Assembly (NCBI RefSeq): GCF_020829595.1
Contig: NZ_JAIVFW010000006.1
Location: 62,001-126,000, forward strand
Source: Nostoc sp. CHAB 5844
GTDB taxonomy: Bacteria > Cyanobacteriota > Cyanobacteriia > Cyanobacteriales > Nostocaceae
DNA: 64,000 nt
Direction: 5' to 3'
Shown: positions 57,124 through 64,000 of the stretch, piece after piece
How the letters are laid out: each line of letters starts with the position of its first letter
Numbering within the stretch: position 1 is the stretch's first letter
Translations under genes and position numbers: made by a program
The notes under the pieces: generated by a model
The model's input: only the letters and a program-made list of their open reading frames with translations
Database searches by the model: none
What the model was told of the DNA's origin: nothing

Positions 57124-59370
57124 TTAACTTAATATTTTGTCTTCAAATTTTTCTAGTTTATCGAGCAGGTCAATAGCAGAATTATAAGCATCAGTAATAA
57201 ATTGATGTTGTTCTTCAGGAGTGTAAATTGCATTATCTGCCAAAGAACGCAGACTGTTAAAGATAATATTTAAGCAATCACGGAACTCAGAAAACATCAA
57301 ATTAAAGTGTTGATATTGGTAATTGAGATTTTGATTGGCTTCGGTTGACGGCAGAAATCGCTGTTGAATTTGCAGTTGCAAAATATCTTGAAAAATATCA
57401 ATTGTAGTGATAATTCTTAACGCAGATTTGTAAGATTCTTCGATTAATTCTTGCTGTTCTTGAGAATTATCGATTAAATCATCTATGAGTAAACCCAGAA
57501 CGCCAATCATGGAGTTAAGCCGTGTACGCATTTCGTGAGAAATGCGAGTTAAACTTTGATGTTGTTTGGTAGTAGCTTCTGTGCGATCGCCAAATTGCAT
57601 CGCATAAAGGCGAGAATAATAACCATCTTTTTGTAAAAGTTCGTCGTGGGTTCCGACTTCCATGACTCGTCCTTGATCGAGGACGGCGATTTGATCGGCT
57701 TTTTGGACTGTGGATAGACGGTGGGCAATGACTAAGGTGGTGCGATCGCGGCTTAAATCATCCAGTGCTTCTTGCACCAAGCGTTCGGAAACTGTATCTA
57801 AGGCGCTGGTGGCTTCATCTAAAATCAGAATTTCGGGATTTTGCAGCAAAGCGCGGGCAATGGCTAATCTTTGTCTTTGTCCCCCTGATAACATTACGCC
57901 GCGATCGCCAATTAAGGTATCAAATCCTTGGGGTAATTTGCTGATAAACTCGTAGGCATTCGCCCGTTTGGCGGCGCTGATGATTTCATCTTCAGTAGCT
58001 TCTGGTCGTCCGTAGGCAATGTTATTCCCAACGGAATTATTAAAGAGAAAGGTATCTTGACTAACAATTCCCATTCTCTTGCGTACAGATGTAATATCAA
58101 ATTTTCGCAAATCTACACCATCAAGGGTAATACAGCCGGCGATCGGGTCATAAAATCTAGGCAGAAGGTCGGCTACGGTTGATTTACCCGCACCAGAACC
58201 ACCAACTAACGCCAAAGTAGTACCACGCGGTAAAAATAAATCCACATCCCTGAGAACTAACTTGTCATGACCAGGGTAGGCAAAGGAAATGCAATTAAAA
58301 TGTACTCCTTCTTTTAACTGTGTATAGATAACTTCACCCTTGGGCATAAAAGGCTTATTATCTAACCTTAAAAAGTCTGTGACTGCTTCGACACTGGCGC
58401 TGGTGCTGGCAAAACTACTGCGAATGCCGTTTAACTGCGAGATTAATGGTAGCAATCGCATCAGTATTAATAAATATGTGAGTAATACTGCTGAAAGAGA
58501 GGCAACTTGGTTAGCAAAAAAAGTTTTACTTAAAAATACAATCAAAATTAAGGCTGTAATTCCCATGATCTCACTCAAAGGTGCGATCGCTTCTGAATTA
58601 GCCTGAGATTGGAAATCTGCTTTTTCGCGTTCCCGAATTAATTTTTTAATTCTTTGATATTCTTTGCCTTCATTACCTGTTGATTTCACTAGCCGAATGC
58701 CGTTAAGCGTCTCCAACATAGAGATGGAATAAGCTTTCGACATTTCAGTTAGCTGTTTACCAAATTTTTTGGCACGGGCAATGGCATACTGATTTACCAA
58801 AGTCACTAAAGACAGCAAAACTGTAGAAGCCAGTGTTAACTGCCAAGAAATTGACAGTAATAAACCAATAAAGACTAAAATTGTAATTCCTAATATAACT
58901 AATTTAAATGTATTCCCAATAGCAGTTGCAGAGCGTCCAATTTCTCCACCAAGACGGTTGATTAAATCACCCACTTTCATCTTGGCGTAATAATCTATAT
59001 CAATTTCTAGTAATAACTTTAATCCGGCTTCGCGCATATCTGACATCAACATACGCGTCAAAGAATTAGATACTAATGAGCTTGAATAAGTAGCTAAATT
59101 CTTTAAAATAATTACCAATATAATTGCCCCAGCCATGACTACTATACGGTAATTATCCGGTACACCATCAAAGGGAGTCATGATTTTTTTAAGAATTACT
59201 GGAGCTTTCGTTAAATCAACGTCCTGCCCCACAATTTTTAAAATTACTGGCACAATTAAAGCTGTGCTGACACCATTAAATAAAGCTCCAGAGAATCCCA
59301 AGACTATAGTCAGCAGAATTAAACCTGGATAGGGTTTTGCAAATCTTACTAGTAGCTGCTTGGTAGACAT
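57124..59370 (-). CDS. ABC exporter with C-terminal histidine-kinase dimerisation-like domain
   Basis: A 748-residue HepA/MsbA-like half transporter. Six membrane helices (about 20-320) are followed by an ATPase domain (about 340-600; Walker A GGSGAGKST, LSGGQRQRLAIARALL, ILDEATSALD). After residue 600 there is an extra 140-residue tail that starts RISHEMRTRLNSMIG, an H-box-like sequence with H612 in the position of a phosphoacceptor. It continues as two long helices and a helical region, without any HATPase motifs. The tail therefore looks like a HisKA dimerisation domain on its own. It lies in a glycan cluster, so it likely exports a lipid-linked glycan. No kinase gene is adjacent. Confidence 0.88.
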   Translation of the reverse strand: MSTKQLLVRFAKPYPGLILLTIVLGFSGALFNGVSTALIVPVILKIVGQDVDLTKAPVILKKIMTPFDGVPDNYRIVVMAGAIILVIILKNLATYSSSLVSNSLTRMLMSDMREAGLKLLLEIDIDYYAKMKVGDLINRLGGEIGRSATAIGNTFKLVILGITILVFIGLLLSISWQLTLASTVLLSLVTLVNQYAIARAKKFGKQLTEMSKAYSISMLETLNGIRLVKSTGNEGKEYQRIKKLIREREKADFQSQANSEAIAPLSEIMGITALILIVFLSKTFFANQVASLSAVLLTYLLILMRLLPLISQLNGIRSSFASTSASVEAVTDFLRLDNKPFMPKGEVIYTQLKEGVHFNCISFAYPGHDKLVLRDVDLFLPRGTTLALVGGSGAGKSTVADLLPRFYDPIAGCITLDGVDLRKFDITSVRKRMGIVSQDTFLFNNSVGNNIAYGRPEATEDEIISAAKRANAYEFISKLPQGFDTLIGDRGVMLSGGQRQRLAIARALLQNPEILILDEATSALDTVSERLVQEALDDLSRDRTTLVIAHRLSTVQKADQIAVLDQGRVMEVGTHDELLQKDGYYSRLYAMQFGDRTEATTKQHQSLTRISHEMRTRLNSMIGVLGLLIDDLIDNSQEQQELIEESYKSALRIITTIDIFQDILQLQIQQRFLPSTEANQNLNYQYQHFNLMFSEFRDCLNIIFNSLRSLADNAIYTPEEQHQFITDAYNSAIDLLDKLEKFEDKILS

Positions 59371-59519
59371 TGCGGATTTATCAAAATTTACAGATTATCA
59401 ATATTATTCATCAATTAATTACCAAACCAGCTAATCCTCAAATAAATATTTTTAAATTTGCTTTTTGTAATTACAAATTAGGATGAGACGGGCATTAGCC
59501 TATCATTTAAAACTAATGC

Positions 59520-60686
59520 TTACAACCGCGCAATTACTGACTTGAGAGTGGCTGCCATCGCCTCAATACTATATTTTTCTACACATCTTTCTCTTGATTT
59601 TTTTCCACGTTCATTGGCTGCATCTAAATCTTGAAAAATCAATTGAATTTGCTCGGCAATTTGGTCAGGACAAGTAGGTTCAACTAAATAGCCTGTGTCG
59701 CCTAAAATTTCAGGAATATCGCCAACTCTTGTAGATAATACAGGTTTGGCCATTGCCATCCCATCTGTCAATTTCAGAGGAAATTGCGCTCGCGTTTCGG
59801 GAGTGTCTCGCTGGGGAACAACCACAATATGTGCCGCCGCAACAACATCCGGCATTACATCTGCCGGATAATTTGGCAATTTGATTATCCAGCGTCCCCA
59901 TTTTTGGCGGAGTTCTTCATCATAATTGTCGTATGGACTGCCACCGACAATCACTAATCTCAGGTCTGGTTGGTTAAGTTTATCTAGAGCAATTAAAACA
60001 TCTTCCAAACCTTTATAAGGTCTAGGCGCACCAGGAAACATTAAGATGCGATATTCAGATAAACCATAACGATTTCTACTTTCTTCAGGATGATAAAGAG
60101 CCGGATCAAATAAAGCAGTATCTTTGCCGTTAGGCACAGAAATACCACCAAAACGCTTTTGTAAGAAGCTAGTATGTACTGTCACAGCATCGGCACGATT
60201 TACCCAATTTTCCATCCATTTAATATATAAAGGATGATGAGGAATTCTCAAAACACCGTCTTTTTTGAATATGTCTTTGACTAACTGTTTGAGTGTTGGT
60301 TTATAATGCCAAGCATCGCCACCATACCAACTAAGTTCCCAATCATCGATATCTACAATTACGGGTTTTTTACTAGATAATTTTTTAATTAAGGCTATAC
60401 CATAGCTGGCTGGCTGTGGTTTAATGGCATAAATAATATCGCCATCAATCAATTTTAAAAGTTTCCCGACAGATTTAAAAAAATCTGGATAATTGCCGCC
60501 TTCTACAGTTTTTAATTTAGCATCTGGCGGGATAGCACGATACAATTCTTTATCAAATAGGAAGCCAATAATTTCTACTTCACAGCCTAATTTATACAGG
60601 GCTTTTTCTAAAAGTGAAGCTCGAATAAAACCATCGTTAGTTGATAAGTTCCAAACAAGTATAGATATTTTGGGTTTATCTTTCAT
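59520..60686 (-). CDS. GT4 family glycosyltransferase
   Basis: A 388-residue GT-B protein. N-terminal VWNLSTNDGFIRASLLEKAL and a middle PVIVDIDDWELSWYGG. The C-terminal part has MFPGAPRPYKGLEDVLIALD, VVAAAHIVVVPQRDTPETRA and KLTDGMAMAKPVLSTRVGDI, as in GT4 enzymes. It probably adds a sugar in the cytoplasmic stage of glycan assembly. It is separated from the exporter gene by 149 bases, so it may have its own promoter. ATG start. Confidence 0.85.
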   Translation of the reverse strand: MKDKPKISILVWNLSTNDGFIRASLLEKALYKLGCEVEIIGFLFDKELYRAIPPDAKLKTVEGGNYPDFFKSVGKLLKLIDGDIIYAIKPQPASYGIALIKKLSSKKPVIVDIDDWELSWYGGDAWHYKPTLKQLVKDIFKKDGVLRIPHHPLYIKWMENWVNRADAVTVHTSFLQKRFGGISVPNGKDTALFDPALYHPEESRNRYGLSEYRILMFPGAPRPYKGLEDVLIALDKLNQPDLRLVIVGGSPYDNYDEELRQKWGRWIIKLPNYPADVMPDVVAAAHIVVVPQRDTPETRAQFPLKLTDGMAMAKPVLSTRVGDIPEILGDTGYLVEPTCPDQIAEQIQLIFQDLDAANERGKKSRERCVEKYSIEAMAATLKSVIARL

Positions 60687-60893
60687 GATTAATCATATTC
60701 CTATGTTTTCACAAGAATTCAGAAGCCAGAATGCAGGAGTCAGAATCAATTAGTGATGGATTGATCAAAGCTACTAACTGTAAACTGCTAAATTTTCAAT
60801 TGCTCAGGGGTTTTAAACCAAATTATTTATTCGCTAGTCATACATAATTTATTCTGAATTCTAGGTACTGATTGCTGAATTCTGTTTGAAAAA

Positions 60894-61733
60894 TTATTTT
60901 ATCCGCCAGGGATTTGACACTTGGTTAGGTAATAATACTTGAGCGAATTTATCAAACAGTCTTGTATACAAAGAGCGAGTAATATTTTTAGCATACTGAG
61001 GTCTATACGGATAAGTACAATGTAATACTTTAATTTCCTGATTAATGTTGTAAGCATCTTTCCACTTACTCAAGAAATTATAAGTAGGTGGTAAGATTTT
61101 CATGTTAGGTTTAATAGTAGCGATCGCAGCAGCAAAAGCTCCTTGATCTCGCAATAATAATTTATCTTGATTTTCGGTAATGATTGCAAAATATCTTTGA
61201 AATTCAGTAAATAGTTTATTAGTTTCTTCTGTTTTACGAAAAGCGATTAAGCCGCTATTATACTGAATATCATTTTCCTGGAGTGGTAAGCCTACTGATT
61301 GGAGCGTTGGCAAAACTTTATCTACGTTCTCTTGTTGGCTACCTCGCAGTAAATTAGTAGCTTTAGTAATATCTGGCTGGACATCTTCAGTTAATAATAA
61401 ATCCAATTCATCCAACGCTTCAAATACATCGTTAAGATTTGTAAGTAAGCAAATATCTGAATCTAAAAAAATTGTTTTGTCAAATTCAGAAGCTGTGTAT
61501 AAAGAGATTTTGGCAAGCCGTGACGATAACACTGTATTTTCATGTTTCGGTGCTGGCTTGAGAATAACATTTTTAAATGCTTTTAAAAAAGGATATAAAA
61601 TTGGCGGAACCTGATCAATTAAAACAATAATTGGTTCATCATGGAACTTGCGGATTGCTGCTAAAAAATGAATACAATCTTGAAAAGAATACAATCCAGT
61701 TAATATAGTTATAAATCCTCTAGTTTGTTTCAT
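60894..61733 (-). CDS. GT-A-type (GT8-like) putative glycosyltransferase
   Basis: A 279-residue protein with FITILTGLYSFQDCIHFLAA, metal-binding DSD in KTIFLDSDICLL and VLHCTYPYRPQYAKN near the end. Its general layout is that of nucleotide-sugar transferases of the GT8 type. It lies at the upstream end of the minus-strand glycan cluster; the 207-base spacer after it holds TTCTGACTCC-type repeats also present near 29770. The exact sugar is unknown. Confidence 0.75.
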   Translation of the reverse strand: MKQTRGFITILTGLYSFQDCIHFLAAIRKFHDEPIIVLIDQVPPILYPFLKAFKNVILKPAPKHENTVLSSRLAKISLYTASEFDKTIFLDSDICLLTNLNDVFEALDELDLLLTEDVQPDITKATNLLRGSQQENVDKVLPTLQSVGLPLQENDIQYNSGLIAFRKTEETNKLFTEFQRYFAIITENQDKLLLRDQGAFAAAIATIKPNMKILPPTYNFLSKWKDAYNINQEIKVLHCTYPYRPQYAKNITRSLYTRLFDKFAQVLLPNQVSNPWRIK

Positions 61734-61966
61734 AAATTTAATTATTTAATCTATTAATTACTTTAGTCTTTGTTGACATCAAAAATTTTCACTATTATTT
61801 CAGTTCTAGAGGACATTGTTGAGAAAATAAAGCCTGCATTTGTTTGAGAATTTTTAAATGTGAAATTTACGCCAGATTTTTAGTTGGTGATTGTGTTGAA
61901 ATTTTAGATATTTAAAAAATGGGTGTGCTTGTAAATAACACGTTTTGCTATCTAATAAATCACGCC

Positions 61967-62194
61967 TTACCAGTTGATTAATTTTAACTGCCCTGTTTGA
62001 ATCTGATCTAATATACGGTTAATCTGGCGGCGGACTCTATCGCTGATGTTACCATTCGCAAATACTTGAGCAAGCAGCAAAGTATGGTCTTGACGACTCA
62101 ACTTTCCTGATGAAATAATTTTGTCTACAATTTTTGTAATAGCAATTTCTGATTGACTATCAACACTAATGTAGATAGATGGGCGATCGCTCAT
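61967..62194 (-). CDS. Small conserved cyanobacterial protein of unknown function
   Basis: From the ATG at 62194 the protein has 75 residues (MSDRPSIYISVDSQSEIAIT), with GGAGAAATA immediately upstream deciding this start. The rest is helical with SSGKLSRQDHTLLLAQVFAN and SDRVRRQINRILDQIQTGQL, then KLINW. I recognise the kind of protein (short, conserved, one per locus in Nostoc-type genomes) but know no function. It is divergent from gloB. Confidence 0.78.
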   Translation of the reverse strand: MSDRPSIYISVDSQSEIAITKIVDKIISSGKLSRQDHTLLLAQVFANGNISDRVRRQINRILDQIQTGQLKLINW

Positions 62195-62561
62195 TATTTC
62201 TCCTGACAAATGCAAAGAATCATGGCAATATTTGCTCACTGACTCATAGGCAAAAGCAACCCTGATAAATATTAATTTTGGTAGTCAATAGCAAATAATT
62301 ACAACTGTTGATAACAGTCTTTTTAGCTATTTTTAGAACTAAAAAGAACACAATAAATCTAACTTCGTATTTACTTATACTCCTAGAGGATTTTTACTGA
62401 TAAATAAAGCAAGATTTTATAAGTTTTTCCGGTGCTTTCAGTGTAAGCACGGTTGTATATTAACATGGTTCATGCGGTTTACCAGCTAGAATAAATAAAA
62501 TCAAAATTTTCCGGTATCTCAAAAAATACCAATAATTCATTTATAAGGGAGTTCAGAGGAA
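62195..62561. other. Divergent promoter region before gloB
   Basis: AT-rich, with no gene or clear repeat. It should hold promoters of gloB and of the small minus-strand gene. GAGGAA stands just before the gloB ATG. Confidence 0.5.
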
Positions 62562-63335
62562 ATGCGGGTATTCCGTCTTGAGGCACTCTCAGACAACTAC
62601 ATATTCTTACTGCACAATAGCCAAGAAAATATTGCCGCAGTCGTCGATCCAGCGGAAGCGGAACCAGTGTTTAGCAAACTGGTAGAACTCAACGCCGAGT
62701 TAGTGGCGATTTTCAACACTCACCATCATCATGATCATGTAGGTGGCAATCAACAGTTAATGCAACGCTTTCCCACGCTGACAGTGTATGGTGGGGCTGA
62801 GGATAAAGGTAGAATTCCCGGACAACGAGTGTTTCTGCAACAAGGCGATCGCGTTTCATTTGGCGATCGCATTGCTGAAGTTATCTTCGTTCCAGGACAC
62901 ACTCGCGCCCATATTGCTTACTACTTTCCACCCAACACAGCAGGCGAACCGGGAGAATTATTTTGTGGCGATACTTTATTTGCTGGTGGTTGTGGTCGCT
63001 TATTTGAAGGTACACCCACGCAAATGGTGTCATCCTTAGAAAAACTCCGTTCCCTTCCAGATAATACTCGTGTCTGGTGCGCCCACGAATATACCTTAAA
63101 AAATTTACAATTTGCCCTGACTGTAGATGGTGAGAATACTGACTTACAACAGCGTTATGAAGAAGTAAAAACTTTTCGCACTCAAGGGAAACCTACTGTT
63201 CCTTCCTTACTAGGAGTGGAAAAGCATACCAATCCATTTTTGCGTTGGGAACAACCATCTTTACAAGCAGCAGCTAAAAGTCACGATGCAGTCCAAACAT
63301 TCGCCCGCATTCGGGGAATGAAAGATAGGTTTTAA
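62562..63335 (+). CDS. gloB: Hydroxyacylglutathione hydrolase (glyoxalase II)
   Basis: A 257-residue metallo-beta-lactamase fold with the metal motif THHHHDH (H54, H56, D58, H59), [30 protein letters not shown] and [12 protein letters not shown]. The C-terminal KEKTNPFLR-like helix segment ([10 protein letters not shown]) is typical of glyoxalase II. It hydrolyses S-lactoylglutathione to lactate and glutathione in methylglyoxal detoxification. Two HIP1 sites lie 10 bases apart in the gene (62845 and 62863). Complete length, ATG with a good ribosome-binding site. Confidence 0.94.
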   Translation: MRVFRLEALSDNYIFLLHNSQENIAAVVDPAEAEPVFSKLVELNAELVAIFNTHHHHDHVGGNQQLMQRFPTLTVYGGAEDKGRIPGQRVFLQQGDRVSFGDRIAEVIFVPGHTRAHIAYYFPPNTAGEPGELFCGDTLFAGGCGRLFEGTPTQMVSSLEKLRSLPDNTRVWCAHEYTLKNLQFALTVDGENTDLQQRYEEVKTFRTQGKPTVPSLLGVEKHTNPFLRWEQPSLQAAAKSHDAVQTFARIRGMKDRF

Positions 63336-63415
63336 TCAATGGTCATTAGTCAATGGTCATTTGTCATTAGTTATTCATCCCTGCACCCTTGCCCCTCTGC
63401 CCTTCCTTATTTCCC

Positions 63416-64000
63416 ATGTCATACGCTTCTGGTTTTAGTCCAAATTATGCTGCTGCACGATATCGTTTTTGTGCGGCGGCACAGGCATTGGGTTGCCAAT
63501 TAGAAACATATTCCATTGACCAAACAGGCCCCGATGAGGAGGATTTAACTATTGATGTGGCGATATTGGGAAACTCGCAACCTGAGCAAACTTTGGTTGT
63601 TTCTAGTGGCTTGCATGGGGTTGAGGGTTTTTTTGGTTCGGCTGTGCAATGTGCTTTGTTAGAAGAACGTCTGATTGGTTGGTGTCCCACTCAAGGAACT
63701 GCCTTGGTGCTGTTACATGCTTTAAATCCCTATGGTTTTGCTTGGGGACGGCGTTGGAATGAGGAAAATATCGACCTCAATCGTAATTTCTTGTTACCAA
63801 ATGAGGAATATATAGGTAGTCCACAGAATTATGCGGAATTTAATTCGTTTTTTAACCCTACTTCACCGCCATCGCCTTTTGAACCGTTTTTTATGAAAGC
63901 GATCGCTACTATTTTCCGTCATGGCATCACTGCTTTAATCAATACCTTACCTGTAGGACAATACGACTTTCCCCAAGGTCTATTTTTTGGTGGACACAGG
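63416..64000 (+). CDS. DUF2817 (M14-like) metallopeptidase family protein, 3' truncated by the window edge
   Basis: An open frame of 195 codons runs to the end of the window. It starts MSYASGFSPNYAAARYRFCA and has LVVSSGLHGVEGFFGSAV, ALNPYGFAWGRRWNEENID and LNRNFLLPNEE. GLHG-VEG and NIDLNRNF are the zinc-ligand and substrate-binding patterns of M14-type carboxypeptidase relatives in DUF2817. It is probably a secreted or cytoplasmic amidase/peptidase of unknown substrate. It follows gloB by 80 bases. Confidence 0.82.
   Translation, partial: MSYASGFSPNYAAARYRFCAAAQALGCQLETYSIDQTGPDEEDLTIDVAILGNSQPEQTLVVSSGLHGVEGFFGSAVQCALLEERLIGWCPTQGTALVLLHALNPYGFAWGRRWNEENIDLNRNFLLPNEEYIGSPQNYAEFNSFFNPTSPPSPFEPFFMKAIATIFRHGITALINTLPVGQYDFPQGLFFGGHR

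Overview
The window looks like a chromosomal segment of a filamentous, Nostoc/Anabaena-type cyanobacterium. Evidence: the octamer GCGATCGC (HIP1) recurs in genes and spacers; there is a Psb27 photosystem II assembly lipoprotein, a bilin-binding phytochrome and CofH; a PEP-CTERM protein is present; dnaB carries an intein at the site known from cyanobacterial DnaB; and spacers are packed with heptamer/octamer tandem repeats and MITE-like elements typical of Nostocales. I saw no transposase, rRNA, tRNA, CRISPR array or prophage. I do not assign a strain. LAYOUT. 1-7.3 kb: 3' end of moeB-rhodanese, a GT39-like membrane glycosyltransferase, a LivF/NatE-type ABC ATPase, a PEP-CTERM protein, two tandem rhomboid proteases and a DUF3318 protein. 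7.4-10.5 kb: a GT39-like enzyme beside a GT2-GtrA fusion, together a plausible lipid-linked sugar pathway. 10.9-12.7 kb: a DNA methyltransferase fused to a PmeII-like nuclease domain. 13.3-19.2 kb: SAM methyltransferase, cofH, psb27, a GH10-like secreted protein, a DUF6888/DUF6887 pair and a translationally coupled pair containing a retropepsin-like protease. 19.2-24.7 kb: polA and an animal-type transketolase. 24.7-31.9 kb: a very large CheB-CheR-PAS-histidine kinase-receiver protein, an M50 protease with a small partner, and a zinc-ribbon/FHA protein. 32-39 kb: 6-phosphogluconolactonase, two small proteins, and a light-sensing module (phytochrome, Rcp1-like regulator, receiver-GAF-kinase whose phosphoacceptor His is Tyr). 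39.7-45.9 kb: Uma2 nuclease, RNase PH, an adenylate-kinase-like protein, a CobO-like protein without a P-loop, intein-containing dcd, and an MscS channel. 46-52.8 kb: decayed sequence, DUF427, small proteins, FKBP isomerase, intein-containing dnaB, and rplI. 52.9-61.7 kb: a seven-gene minus-strand glycan assembly/export cluster whose ABC exporter has an extra C-terminal histidine-kinase dimerisation-like domain. 61.9-64 kb: a small conserved protein, gloB and the 5' part of a DUF2817 peptidase. HOW IT FITS TOGETHER. Housekeeping genes for DNA replication, dNTP supply, RNA processing, protein folding and the pentose phosphate pathway are interleaved with signalling proteins and cell-envelope glycan genes. 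Several proteins keep a family fold but lack a signature residue: PolA Exo III, the CobO-like P-loop, and the kinase His in the phytochrome module. The spacers hold identical MITE copies, one with an expanded octamer array, plus gene relics (a CHAT-domain tail and a frameshifted TerB-like gene). Six genes were recovered by direct reading because they are short or run off an edge: the DUF6888 gene, a 55-codon partner of the M50 protease, a 54-residue basic protein, a 59-codon TerB-like fragment, and the two edge genes.
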